Below are positions 15,658 to 24,821 of a stretch of DNA of 64,000 bases, piece after piece. Both the position numbers and the translations under genes were made by a program. The first letter of the stretch is position 1; each line of letters begins with the position of its first letter. Under the pieces are notes generated by a model. It did not search any database, was not told the DNA's origin, and saw only the letters and a list, made by a program, of their open reading frames with translations. Source of the DNA: Halohasta salina (GTDB taxonomy: Archaea > Halobacteriota > Halobacteria > Halobacteriales > Haloferacaceae); the NCBI RefSeq assembly GCF_024178165.1, contig NZ_JAMZIE010000004.1, forward strand, positions 62,001 to 126,000, written 5' to 3'.

Positions 15658-16836
15658 TTAGTCGACGACTAACTCGATCGGATACTCGGAGAGGTTCTCG
15701 TAGCCGTCGTCGGTGACGATCACGATGTCCTCGATCCGGACGCCGCCGACGTCGGGGTCGTACAACCCCGGCTCGACGGTGATCACCTGTCCGGCCACCA
15801 GATCGCCGCCGTCGACGCTCAGGCGGGGTCGCTCGTGGACGTCGAGGCCGACGCCGTGACCGGTGCTGTGGATGTAGCCGACCTCGGTCGAGGGGTCGGC
15901 CCGCAGCGTCGGCAGGCCGGCGTCCTCGTAGACCTCACAGGCGGCGGCGTGGACGTCCGCACCGGTCGCACCGGGTTCGACCGCATCGAGCGCCGCCGCG
16001 AGCGCCCGCTCGGTGAGTGCGTACCACTCGGCGAGCGTCTCGCTCGGCTCGCCCACACAGAACGTCCGGGTCATATCGGCGTGGTACTTCGTGGCTTTGT
16101 CCTGCGGGAAGATGTCGACGATGATCGGTTCGTCGGCATACAGCGGTCCGCTGCCGCGGTCGTGGGGATCGGCGGCCTGCGCGCCACAGGCGACGATAGT
16201 CTCGTCGAGCCCACAGCCCGCTTCGAGCAGGGTGGTCTCGATGGCGGTCTTGAGGCGCTCGCTGGTCAGGACCTCGCTGTCGACGACCAGCCGTCCCTCG
16301 GCGTCGACGGCGGCCCGTTCGAGCAGTGCCTCGGCGGCGGCCATCGCGGCCTCGTTGGCCCGCTGGGCCGTCCGGACGTGGTCGAGTTCGGCCGGGGTCT
16401 TCACTGCCCGGATGTCGACCAACACGTCGTCGGCGTCGACGACGACCTCGATCCCCTGCTCGCGGAGGCCGTCGGCGGCCCCTACGGGAAACCCCTCGGG
16501 GACCGCGACCGACTCGACCCCGCAGTCGGACAGAAACCGGGCCGCGACGCGGTGATCGGCCTCTCGCGGCCCGTAGGCGTCGACTAACTCCCGTTTGTCA
16601 TAGGCTACCGGGCGGCGAACGCGGTCGGCCCGGCTCTCGGTTTTCGCCCGCCCGTATTCCAACCCCGAGACGAGCACGGAGAGCTCGTCGGGCGTGTAAC
16701 ACGTCAGGAACGGGTCGGGAGCGCCGAACCGCGAGAGATACCGCTGGTTCGAGTCGGTGCTGTCGGCGTTGATGAGATAGGCGTCGACGCCGAGCTCCGC
16801 GAGGTGGGCATCGAGCCGCGAGAGATCCGGTTCCAT
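15658..16836 (-). CDS. M24 family metallopeptidase (Xaa-Pro dipeptidase-like)
   Basis: The 392-residue protein has a creatinase-type N-terminal domain and the pita-bread M24 catalytic domain. The five metal ligands are visible: Asp in IIVDIFPQD, Asp in HADMTRTF, His in IHSTGHGVG, Glu in TVEPGLYDPD and Glu in GVRIEDIVIV. It should cleave X-Pro peptides or dipeptides with two bound metal ions. I start at MEPDLSRLDAHLAELG (16836); the open frame continues 79 codons upstream but that part has no family character and overlaps the promoter region shared with the CetZ gene. Confidence 0.88.
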   Translation of the reverse strand: MEPDLSRLDAHLAELGVDAYLINADSTDSNQRYLSRFGAPDPFLTCYTPDELSVLVSGLEYGRAKTESRADRVRRPVAYDKRELVDAYGPREADHRVAARFLSDCGVESVAVPEGFPVGAADGLREQGIEVVVDADDVLVDIRAVKTPAELDHVRTAQRANEAAMAAAEALLERAAVDAEGRLVVDSEVLTSERLKTAIETTLLEAGCGLDETIVACGAQAADPHDRGSGPLYADEPIIVDIFPQDKATKYHADMTRTFCVGEPSETLAEWYALTERALAAALDAVEPGATGADVHAAACEVYEDAGLPTLRADPSTEVGYIHSTGHGVGLDVHERPRLSVDGGDLVAGQVITVEPGLYDPDVGGVRIEDIVIVTDDGYENLSEYPIELVVD

Positions 16837-17118
16837 ACACCCCCTTGTCGGCCGGAACACAAGTAGTTCGTCCTCCAGGTCGACCGTCCCCGGACCGCCA
16901 CCCACCGGTTGCCGGCCGCATGTGGTGTCGGTTCGGAATACAGCACACGGGAACTGACTGGTTCTTCGGAGATTCAGTGTCTGACGTACGTTAATATGTG
17001 TGGCTGCCAAACGAATCCGACAGACGAATGCTCGTAACTCGTTTGCTCGGCGGGCCGCGTATCGGCGAGACATATATCAGTCGTGGCACCCGACTCACGC
17101 CAATCGGAGGCAACTGAT

Positions 17119-18291
17119 ATGAAACTCGCAACTATCGGCGTCGGCAACGCCGGCAGCAAGCTCATCGACCGGATGCTCGAATTCGAACAGGAGACGGGAC
17201 GGGACCTCTGTCGACACGTCCTCGTCATCAACACCGCCCGGACGGACCTCGCCAAACCGGAGTACGTCCCCGAGGACCGCCGGGTGCTGATCGGCGACAC
17301 CCACCAGAAGGCCAAGGGCCACGGCGTCGGCGGCGACGGCGAGGTCGGCGCGGAGGTCGCCAAAAACGACATCGACGAGATCCGCCGGGTGTTCGACGAC
17401 GTCGAGATCCACGAGGTCGACGCCATCCTCGTCGCCGCCGGGCTCGGCGGCGGCACCGGCAGCGGGGCTGGACCCGTGGTGATCGACGAACTCCAGAAGA
17501 TGTACGACGAGCCCGTCTACGGGCTGGGCGTTCTGCCGGGCGAGTACGAGGGCGGCCGCCCGGCGCTGAATGCGGCTCGTTCCCTCCAATCGTTCGTCAC
17601 GAAGGTCGACAACTTCATCGCCTTCGACAACGACGCCTGGCGCTCCCGCGGCCAGACCGTCGAGGAAGGCTACGAACAGATGAACAGAGAGCTCGCCACC
17701 CGGATCGTCACGCTGTTAGCGGCGGGCGAGGTCGACGACAGCGACGTCGGGGAGAACGCGATGGACTCCAGCGACATCATGCGGACCCTCGATACCGGCG
17801 GCGTCTCCTCGATCGGCTACGCATCCAGTGATCTCGACAAACCCGAGGGGCTGCTCTCGAAGTACAAGAGCCCCGACAAGGACGAAGAGATCAACTCGAT
17901 GGACGCTGCCAAAATCAAGGGACTGGTCCGCCGGGCGGTTAACTCCCGACTAACAATACCGTGTGAGGTATCGAGCGCGGACCGCGCGCTGATCGTCTTC
18001 GCCGGCCCCTCCTCGATGATCTCCCGGAAGGGGATCGAGGCCTCCCGTGAGTGGCTCGAAAAGGAGGCCGACACCGTCGAGGTGCTGGCGGGCGACGACC
18101 CCCGCGAGGACTCCGACACCCTCGCCGCAGTGGTGTTGCTCTCGAACGTCACCGAGACGCCGCGGATCAAGGAGATCCAGAATCAGGCGGTCGACGCACA
18201 GAACAAGATCCAGGAACTCGATGCCGTCCGCGAAGAGGAGATCAACTCGCTGATCACCGACGATGACAATGAGCTCGACCCCATCGTGTAG
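17119..18291 (+). CDS. cetZ: Tubulin-like protein CetZ (first of a tandem pair)
   Basis: The 390-residue GTPase has the CetZ start MKLATIGVGNAGSKLIDRML, the tubulin signature GGGTGSG at 110-116, KGHGVGGD in the T3 region and an acidic pair in the T7-equivalent segment MDSSDIM. CetZ proteins form cytoskeletal polymers that control cell shape and motility in haloarchaea and are not required for division. It differs at several positions from the CetZ1 I remember (which begins MKLAMIGFGQAGG), so I do not number it. GGAGG nine bases before the ATG indicates leadered translation; a TATA element (CATATATC) is near 17070. Confidence 0.93.
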   Translation: MKLATIGVGNAGSKLIDRMLEFEQETGRDLCRHVLVINTARTDLAKPEYVPEDRRVLIGDTHQKAKGHGVGGDGEVGAEVAKNDIDEIRRVFDDVEIHEVDAILVAAGLGGGTGSGAGPVVIDELQKMYDEPVYGLGVLPGEYEGGRPALNAARSLQSFVTKVDNFIAFDNDAWRSRGQTVEEGYEQMNRELATRIVTLLAAGEVDDSDVGENAMDSSDIMRTLDTGGVSSIGYASSDLDKPEGLLSKYKSPDKDEEINSMDAAKIKGLVRRAVNSRLTIPCEVSSADRALIVFAGPSSMISRKGIEASREWLEKEADTVEVLAGDDPREDSDTLAAVVLLSNVTETPRIKEIQNQAVDAQNKIQELDAVREEEINSLITDDDNELDPIV

Positions 18292-18327
18292 GCGCGTCCA
18301 CCAGTCGCCGCGGCGTGGGGCCGACCG

Positions 18328-19881
18328 ATGAAGCTCGCGCTGTTCGGCGTCGGCAACGCGGGCACCCGACTGGTCGATCGGCTGCTTGCGGCCGAATCGG
18401 CGCTCGACGGGTCGCTCACCGCCGGCAACGCCATCGCGTTCAACACCACGCCGTCGGCGTTCGCGGCAGCCGATCAGTTGGAGGACGAGCAGATGGTCGT
18501 TATCGGCGACACCCATCCCGACGTCGTCGCCCCCGAAGACGCGGGAGCCGACCGTCGGGAAGGGGTCGGGGGAGATCTTCATCTCGGCGTCGAGGCCGCC
18601 CGCGACGATCTCCCGGAGATCCGTCGGGCGCTCGATACGGTCGACGACACCGAAGTCGACGCAGCGCTGGTCGTCGCGGGCCTCGGCGGCGGCACCGGGG
18701 CCGGCCTCGGGAGCGTTCTCCTCGAAGAACTCAAGTCTATCTACGAGATCCCGGTGTACGTGCTGGGCGTGCTGCCCGCGAGCGACGAGTCCGACCGCCG
18801 GGCGTGGACCGCCGCCCGCGCGATCCGGACGGTCGTCCCGCTGGCCGACGCCGTCCTCCCCGTCGACAACGAGGCGTGGGACGCCGATGCCAGCGCTGCG
18901 CCGGTCGAAGACGGGGAGGACGACGATGCGACCGAGCCGTTCGCGGCGGTCAACGAGGCGGTCGCCGAGCGGGTCGTCTCGCTGTTCGCGGTCGGCGAGC
19001 GTGAGGGGCCGCCGCTGTCGGAGCTCCGGATGGACCCCAACGACATCGGCCGGACCCTCGAGGTCGGTGGGCTCGCCACAATCGGCCACGCACGGACCGA
19101 ACTCGACGTCGAGTCCGAGGGATGGTTCGACCGGTTCCGCCGGCTGCTCGGATTCGACGTGCCGGAGCCCGAGCCTCAGACTGACGCGATGGGGATCAAA
19201 CAGCTCGTCAAACGCGCACTCGAATCGCGGCTCACCCTGCCGTGTGACGTCTCGACGGCCGACCGGGTGCTGTTGGTCCTCTCGGGGCCACCGCGGGAGC
19301 TCTCCCGGAAGGGGTTCGAGACCGGCCGGAAACTCTTGGAAGACGAGACGGGGACCGTCGAGATTCTGGCCGGCGACGAGCCGTTGGACGACGCCGAGTC
19401 GATCACCGCGACGGTCCTGCTGTCGAACGTCACGGAGGTCCCACGGATCGAGGCGCTCCAAGAACGGGCCGTCGACTTCGAGCGCGAGCAGGCGGTCGAC
19501 GAGGGATCGACCGACGAGACACCGGCCACCGAGCAGTCGGCGGCCGCGGAACCGAACAGTAAAGCGGCGACTACCGACGCGTCGACCGCCGAACAACCAC
19601 CTGCCGCGGAGCCCGAGATGGGCGACGAACGGGAGACCGACGGGGAACCAACACCGGATCGGACGGTCGACGGGCAGGCGGACAAACCGGAAGCCGACGA
19701 CGAAGCGACCGACGATCAGGCGGTCGACGAGCAGGCAGCCAGCGACAAAGAAGACGGGCAGGAAACCGGCGAGGAAGCGGACGAGGACGGCGAACACGGT
19801 TTCCAGTTCGAAGACGAGGATCCGGAGTCCTCGACCGACGAGGAGTCCGACGACTACACCGTCAAGGATCCGTTTAATTAG
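18328..19881 (+). CDS. Divergent CetZ-like protein with long acidic C-terminal tail
   Basis: The first 385 of 517 residues are a CetZ fold: MKLALFGVGNAGTRLVDRLL, GGGTGAG at 120-126, MDPNDIG at the T7 position and a full C-terminal domain (LTLPCDVSTADRVLLVLSGP). The T3 region is altered and a short acidic insert (EDGEDDDATEP) interrupts the H6/H7 area. About 130 residues of Glu/Asp/Ala/Thr tail follow, ending DDYTVKDPFN. It lies 36 bases after the first cetZ, so the two probably share a transcript and could co-polymerise. The tail is likely disordered; its short hydrophobic end could be a docking peptide. Confidence 0.88.
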   Translation: MKLALFGVGNAGTRLVDRLLAAESALDGSLTAGNAIAFNTTPSAFAAADQLEDEQMVVIGDTHPDVVAPEDAGADRREGVGGDLHLGVEAARDDLPEIRRALDTVDDTEVDAALVVAGLGGGTGAGLGSVLLEELKSIYEIPVYVLGVLPASDESDRRAWTAARAIRTVVPLADAVLPVDNEAWDADASAAPVEDGEDDDATEPFAAVNEAVAERVVSLFAVGEREGPPLSELRMDPNDIGRTLEVGGLATIGHARTELDVESEGWFDRFRRLLGFDVPEPEPQTDAMGIKQLVKRALESRLTLPCDVSTADRVLLVLSGPPRELSRKGFETGRKLLEDETGTVEILAGDEPLDDAESITATVLLSNVTEVPRIEALQERAVDFEREQAVDEGSTDETPATEQSAAAEPNSKAATTDASTAEQPPAAEPEMGDERETDGEPTPDRTVDGQADKPEADDEATDDQAVDEQAASDKEDGQETGEEADEDGEHGFQFEDEDPESSTDEESDDYTVKDPFN

Positions 19882-19971
19882 TCGGCGTATACTCATATAC
19901 CTCCGTTGGAGAGGGCTTGCCGACCGAGCCGACTCCGGTATTCTGATAGCCTTCGACCGGGACGACGAGGT

Positions 19972-21297
19972 ATGGACGCACACATCTCGACGTCGACGGT
20001 CGGTGGCACGACCCGAGCACCACCATCGAAGAGCTACACCCACCGGGCGATCCTCGCGGCGGGGTACAGCGACGGCGCGAGCGTCTTCGATCCGCTCGAC
20101 AGCGCCGACCCGCGGGCGACGATGCGCGCGGTCGGGGCCTTCGGCGGGACGGTCGACCGCCACGAGGACCATCTCGAAATCACGGGGTTCGATGGCCGGC
20201 CCGAGGTCCCCGGCGACGTGATCGACTGCGCCAACAGCGGGACGACGATGCGGTTGGTGACCGCCGCGGCCGCGCTCGCCGACGGGTCGACGGTGCTGAC
20301 CGGCGACGACTCGCTGCGCTCCCGTCCGCAGGGGCCGCTGCTGGAGGCCCTCGATGCGCTCGGCGTCCGCGCCGAGAGCACCCGCGGCAACGGACAGGCC
20401 CCGCTCGTAATCGAGGGGCCGCTGGCGGGCGGCACGGTCGACATCCCCGGCGACGTCTCCTCGCAGTACATCTCGGCGCTGTTGATGGCCGGCGCGGTTA
20501 CGGATGGGGGGATCGAACTGAATCTGACGACCGACCTCAAAAGCGCCCCCTACGTCGACATCACCCTCGAAGTCCTCGAGGACTTCGGCGTCGCCGCCGA
20601 ACCGGTCGGCGCGACAGGCGAGGGCGGCGTTCGGTCGGCCGGTGCGGAGGGGTTCGTCGTCGACGGTGGCCAGTCGTATGCGCCGACGGACGGCGAGTAC
20701 CACGTCCCCGGCGACTTCTCGTCGATGTCCTACCTGCTGGCGGCGGGCGCAATCGCCGCCGACGAGTCGGTCGTCGTCGAGGGAGCCCAACCGAGCGCCC
20801 AAGGCGACAGCGCGATCGTCGGGGTTCTCGAAGCGATGGACGCCGACATCGCGTGGGACCGCGACGCAGGCGAGATCACCGTCGCCCGCTCCGACCTCAC
20901 TGGGACCACAGTCGACGTCGGCGACACCCCGGACCTCCTGCCGACGATCGCCGTGTTGGGCGCGGTCGCCGCGGGAGACACCGTCATCGAGAACTGCGAA
21001 CACGTCCGGTACAAGGAGACCGACCGGGTGAGCGCGATGGCCACCGAACTGGCAAAACTGGGTGTCTCGGTCACCGAAGAACACGACACCTTGACCATCC
21101 ACGGCAGCGACTCGACGCTCTCGGGAGCAACCGTCGACGGCTACCACGACCACCGGATCATCATGTCGCTGGCAGTCGCCGGACTCGTCGCCGAGGGGAC
21201 GACCACGGTTCGGGGAGCCGACCACGTCGACGTCTCGTTCCCCACCTTCTTCGACGTCCTCGACGACCTCGGGGGGAGGGTCGACCGAACCGACTGA
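19972..21297 (+). CDS. aroA: 3-phosphoshikimate 1-carboxyvinyltransferase (EPSP synthase)
   Basis: The 441-residue enzyme joins phosphoenolpyruvate to shikimate 3-phosphate in aromatic amino acid synthesis. Family motifs are all present: [13 protein letters not shown] near residue 18, [57 protein letters not shown] and [14 protein letters not shown]. Start at [12 protein letters not shown] (19972) is the first position with family character. It is transcribed in the same direction as the CetZ pair, 90 bases after it, and ends before a spacer filled with 21-base-period repeats. Confidence 0.95.
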   Translation: MDAHISTSTVGGTTRAPPSKSYTHRAILAAGYSDGASVFDPLDSADPRATMRAVGAFGGTVDRHEDHLEITGFDGRPEVPGDVIDCANSGTTMRLVTAAAALADGSTVLTGDDSLRSRPQGPLLEALDALGVRAESTRGNGQAPLVIEGPLAGGTVDIPGDVSSQYISALLMAGAVTDGGIELNLTTDLKSAPYVDITLEVLEDFGVAAEPVGATGEGGVRSAGAEGFVVDGGQSYAPTDGEYHVPGDFSSMSYLLAAGAIAADESVVVEGAQPSAQGDSAIVGVLEAMDADIAWDRDAGEITVARSDLTGTTVDVGDTPDLLPTIAVLGAVAAGDTVIENCEHVRYKETDRVSAMATELAKLGVSVTEEHDTLTIHGSDSTLSGATVDGYHDHRIIMSLAVAGLVAEGTTTVRGADHVDVSFPTFFDVLDDLGGRVDRTD

Positions 21298-21336
21298 CGC
21301 CCGGATCGCCGGCGACCGGCCCGGGTTGCCGGCCGG

Positions 21337-21414
21337 TTAGTTACTGACTACCGATTAGTATTCACTGACTACGGCTCGGTCTGCGCCGCCTACCGGTCGA
21401 CGGAGGGCGACTAC
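21337..21414. repeat. Four-unit 21-base-period repeat in a convergent spacer
   Basis: Four CTAC words end at 21351, 21372, 21393 and 21414, exactly 21 bases apart, the first two as TTAGTTACTGACTAC and GTATTCACTGACTAC. The last unit supplies the TAG stop codon of the lipoprotein gene on the minus strand. Related two-unit versions lie at 26084-26119, 38754-38789 and 62004-62039. Confidence 0.6.
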
Positions 21415-22112
21415 TGGTCGGTCGTCGACTCGTTGGCCGGGTCGTCGGTGGCTGACTCGTTGGTTGTCGGCGGCTCGACGGAGACTGACTCGGCGAGGGC
21501 GGTCACGTTGTCGGCTTCGATCTCCCGGAACGAGCGTGGATAGACGGCAAACGTCACCACGAAATCGTCGCCGCGCTCGACGGCTTCGGTGACGTGGACG
21601 TCCAACTCGATCGGGAACCCCCCGACGTCCGTCGTGGCGGCAAATCTGGATTTTGTGGCCTGTTGATCGAGGACGGTCACGGTCTCGTCGGCATCGTGTT
21701 CCGGGTCGTCGATCGAGTCGTCCGCTGCCTCTACGAGCCCGACGAGCTCCCGCGTCGACTGCTCGGCGACCGGGTTCAGCGGCCGGCCGAACACGGCGAG
21801 CTTCGGCGTCGAAAACACCGCAAACCTCGCGGTCGTGGTCTCGGCGACCCCTTCGATACCGACCCGTCGCTCGTAGGTCGTCAGGTAGTTGCTGACGGTC
21901 ACCGTCTCCGACTGACCGGCGAACGCGACGGTCTCCTCGGTCGTTCGCTGTTCGATACCGGCCAGTTCGTAGTCGGTCGCCGCGAGTACCGATTCGCTGA
22001 CGCCCGCAGGGGTCGACTCGCTGTTCGTGGTCGCCAGCAGTCCGCCCAAACAGCCCGCCAGTCCGACAGTACCGGCGGCCGCCGCTCCGGCGAGGAGGGA
22101 TCTCCGATTCAT
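21411..22112 (-). CDS. Exported lipoprotein (DUF6517-like)
   Basis: The 233-residue protein begins MNRRSLLAGAAAAGTVGLAGC: twin Arg, a hydrophobic stretch and a lipobox (LAGC), which points to Tat export and lipid anchoring on the outer face of the membrane, as usual in haloarchaea. The mature part is beta-rich and acidic with DYELAGIEQRTTEETVAFAG and FPIELDVHVTEAVERGDDFV; it resembles a haloarchaeal family of unknown function. It lies 116 bases downstream of the oxidase subunit I gene on the same strand. Its stop codon falls inside the 21-base-period repeat. Confidence 0.75.
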   Translation of the reverse strand: MNRRSLLAGAAAAGTVGLAGCLGGLLATTNSESTPAGVSESVLAATDYELAGIEQRTTEETVAFAGQSETVTVSNYLTTYERRVGIEGVAETTTARFAVFSTPKLAVFGRPLNPVAEQSTRELVGLVEAADDSIDDPEHDADETVTVLDQQATKSRFAATTDVGGFPIELDVHVTEAVERGDDFVVTFAVYPRSFREIEADNVTALAESVSVEPPTTNESATDDPANESTTDQ

Positions 22113-22228
22113 CAGCCGACAGAGACCGCCCGCGAGTAAGTGGCTGTCGGGTGGCTCCGGTGTCGACCGTACCCGGTGGGCTTCGAGCGGTTCGTCGAGC
22201 TGCGCCAGCCGGCCGCGGGTTTGGGCCG

Positions 22229-24055
22229 TCACTCCGCACGATCCGTCTCGCTTTCGACCCCTCCAGCGGAGTCGACGTCCTCGCGGTTCTCGGCGAGCCG
22301 TCGCTCGAACCACTGCCATTCGGCGGTGAACTGCCCGGTCTCCTTGAGGTTCCAGACGTCGGCGTCCGTTACTTTCGGCCCGATCCGGAACGACTGAAAC
22401 AGGTTCAGCGCCCAGATGCCGAGTCCAACGATGAGAAGGACCGCGCCGAAGGTTGCCAACTGCTGGAGCACCTCGAATTCGGCGGGGTAGGCCGCCCGTC
22501 GACGGGGGAGCCCGAGGTAGCCGAGCGCGAGCAGCGGCGTAAACGTCGTAAACACGCCGACGATGGTGACGTAGGCGTGGACCTTCGCGGCCGTCCGGTT
22601 GTACATCCGGCCGGTCAACAGAGGGAACCAGAAGTAGCCCGCCGCAAACGCCATGAACGTGATGATGCCGACGACGATGAAGTGGAAGTGGCCGACGACG
22701 TAGTAGGTGTCGTGGAGCACGAGGTCGACCGGGATCGACGCGAGGAAGACGCCGGTGACGCCGCCGATGATGAACGTGCCGACCGCGCCGATCGAGAAGA
22801 TCATCGGCGTCGTCAGCCGGATCGAGCCACCCCACAAGGTAGTAATCCAGTTGAACACCTTGACCGCCGAGGGGATGGCGATAGCGATCGAGACGGCCAT
22901 AAACGCCGCCCGGAGCCGGGGGTCGATCCCGGTGGCGAACATGTGGTGGGCCCAGACGCCGAACGACAGCACCCCGATCGCCAGCGTGGAGTAGACGATG
23001 AACTTGAAGCCGAACAGTCTGCGGCCCGCGAACTTCGGGAGGATGTAGCTCACGAGCCCGAACGCCGGCAACACGAGGATGTACACCTCGGGATGACCGA
23101 AGAACCAAAACAGGTGTTGCCACAGGACCGGCCCGCCCTCGGCGGTGAAGAAGGCGGTGCCGACGTTCCGGTCGGCCAGCAACATCAGCAGCGCGCTGCC
23201 GAGCAGCGGAAAGGCAAACAGCACGATCCCGCTGGTGGTGAGGATCGTCCACGAGAAGATGTCGAGGTTCGACCACGTCACCCGCTCACCGCGCATGGTG
23301 AAGATGGTCGCGATGATGTTGATCGCCCCCATCACCGTAGCGAGGCCGCTGAGATGGAGGCCCAACAGCAGCAGGTCCATCTGGGGGTTTTCGAGCGTCG
23401 TCGACAGCGGGACGTAGAGCGTCCAGCCGCTGGCCGGCGGTTCGAGGATCAGTAAGACGGGGATGTCGATCCCGAACGCCAGAAGGAACTTGCCGAGCAC
23501 CTCGGTGAGCAGGCCGGCCCGTGCCAACAGAAAGGCCATCGGAATCAACCAGAACGCGATGGCGTTGATCCGCGGGAACGCCATATCTTCGGCGTCCAGC
23601 AGGATCGGGATGAAGTAGTTGGCGAAGCCGAAGAAAACGGGCGTGACGAAGAAAAACAGCATCGTCAGCCCGTGCATCGTGAAGACGGCGTTGTAGGTCT
23701 GGGGGTCCCAGATGGTCGGGTTCGCGGTGAACAGTTCGGCCCGCATCATCATCCCGTCGGTCGCCCCCCACGTCCCGGCGGCGATCCCGAAGAGGATGTA
23801 GAGGATGCCGATGTCCTTGTGATCAACCGTCGTCAGCCACCGGAAGATCCCACCGGGCTTGTGTTCGTACTCCGTCCCTCGCCCCGGCAGATACGCCGAC
23901 AAGCCACCATCGGGGCGAAGGCGTGTGTCGGTCGACTCCGAGCGGGTCGCACGCCGAGCCACCAGCACCGCCGCGCCAACAAAGCAGACGGCAAAGACGG
24001 CCAGTATGGCGAGAGTTACCCGCACGATCGACCACTCCCGGAGTGCTGGGAACAC
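22229..24055 (-). CDS. coxA: Haem-copper terminal oxidase subunit I
   Basis: The 608-residue membrane protein is the catalytic subunit of an oxygen reductase. After an extra N-terminal transmembrane helix come WLTTVDHKDIGILY, the haem ligand region AVFTMHGLTMLFFF, DMAFPRINAIAFW, the CuB site FFGHPEVYILVLP with the cross-linked His/Tyr pair, the K-channel Lys in FGFKFIVYS, WAHHMFATG, and HFHFIVVG with the haem ligands. All indicate an active A-type enzyme. Start is GTG at 24055. Subunit II and III genes are absent nearby. Confidence 0.93.
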   Translation of the reverse strand: MFPALREWSIVRVTLAILAVFAVCFVGAAVLVARRATRSESTDTRLRPDGGLSAYLPGRGTEYEHKPGGIFRWLTTVDHKDIGILYILFGIAAGTWGATDGMMMRAELFTANPTIWDPQTYNAVFTMHGLTMLFFFVTPVFFGFANYFIPILLDAEDMAFPRINAIAFWLIPMAFLLARAGLLTEVLGKFLLAFGIDIPVLLILEPPASGWTLYVPLSTTLENPQMDLLLLGLHLSGLATVMGAINIIATIFTMRGERVTWSNLDIFSWTILTTSGIVLFAFPLLGSALLMLLADRNVGTAFFTAEGGPVLWQHLFWFFGHPEVYILVLPAFGLVSYILPKFAGRRLFGFKFIVYSTLAIGVLSFGVWAHHMFATGIDPRLRAAFMAVSIAIAIPSAVKVFNWITTLWGGSIRLTTPMIFSIGAVGTFIIGGVTGVFLASIPVDLVLHDTYYVVGHFHFIVVGIITFMAFAAGYFWFPLLTGRMYNRTAAKVHAYVTIVGVFTTFTPLLALGYLGLPRRRAAYPAEFEVLQQLATFGAVLLIVGLGIWALNLFQSFRIGPKVTDADVWNLKETGQFTAEWQWFERRLAENREDVDSAGGVESETDRAE

Positions 24056-24144
24056 ATATCACACCCCTACCGTCTCGGGACTGTTAGAAGTGTTTGCGTG
24101 CTGTCAAGAATGTCGGTCGACGGGATAGATTCGGCGAGCGGGAC

Positions 24145-24609
24145 TCAGGGCGCGTTCCGGTCGACACCCTGCTCACGGGGACGATCGGCGGTCGACTCGG
24201 CAGTGTCGCCGAACCGCTGATAAAACGCCCCCAACAGGAAGCCGTAGGCGAGGTGGGCGGCGATGGTGAAGCCGGCGAACACCGCCAAGAGTGGGCCGGA
24301 GATGTCGCCACGGCCAAGGACGAAAAACGCGATCCAGAGAGCGGTTCCGAGGATCATTCCGTTTGAGGGCGGGTCGTCGAACGGTAGCGAGGGCTCGATG
24401 GCGACGAACAGCAGCGGCCAGATCACCGTTCCGACGAACGCGAAGACCACGAAGCCGATGAAGGTGTTACCGGGCATCCCGACGTAGCGGGCGACCGCGT
24501 CGAAGGCCCGGATCTGCTCGCGGGTCTCGACTTCCAACATCAGAAACAGCAGTGACATCACCGAGATACCGGTCGCGCCGCCGAGTATCCCCCCGGCGAT
24601 CCGGTTCAC
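24145..24609 (-). CDS. Small membrane protein (DUF6789-like)
   Basis: The 154-residue protein has four hydrophobic segments (GGILGGATGISVMSLLFLML, FIGFVVFAFVGTVIWPLLFV, GMILGTALWIAFFVLG, GPLLAVFAGFTIAAHLAYG) and ends in a polar tail. It starts with GTG at 24609. Similar proteins sit beside terminal oxidase genes in haloarchaea, and it lies 89 bases upstream of the oxidase subunit I gene on the same strand, so a role in oxidase assembly or function is plausible but unproven. Confidence 0.7.
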   Translation of the reverse strand: MNRIAGGILGGATGISVMSLLFLMLEVETREQIRAFDAVARYVGMPGNTFIGFVVFAFVGTVIWPLLFVAIEPSLPFDDPPSNGMILGTALWIAFFVLGRGDISGPLLAVFAGFTIAAHLAYGFLLGAFYQRFGDTAESTADRPREQGVDRNAP

Positions 24610-24821
24610 GCCGACTCACCAGTTGTCATGGCCCATAGCACCGCCGCAGTCGGCATAAAACTCGGTTTCAGTCGTCGACCACGACAGTCGACTGTGCGTG
24701 GCAGTTCCGACCGCCACCGACCGCGCAGTCAGTGCAATTAACTCGATGAACCCGTACTACCAGCCATGAGTACGACCGTACCCCGACGACCGGCGACCGA
24801 CTGGACGCGAGGGCCCGGCCG

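Noticed and set aside
16837-17073. N-terminal extension of the M24 peptidase
   Set aside because: No family similarity before MEPDLSRLD and it covers the divergent promoter region.
17950-21225. Open frame of 1091 codons antisense to the second cetZ and aroA
   Set aside because: It is complementary to two well supported genes in the frame that GC-rich codons keep free of stops; its product has no recognisable domain.
22113-22231. Extension of the lipoprotein gene to a GTG overlapping the oxidase stop
   Set aside because: It would bury the twin-arginine lipoprotein signal, which must be N-terminal.
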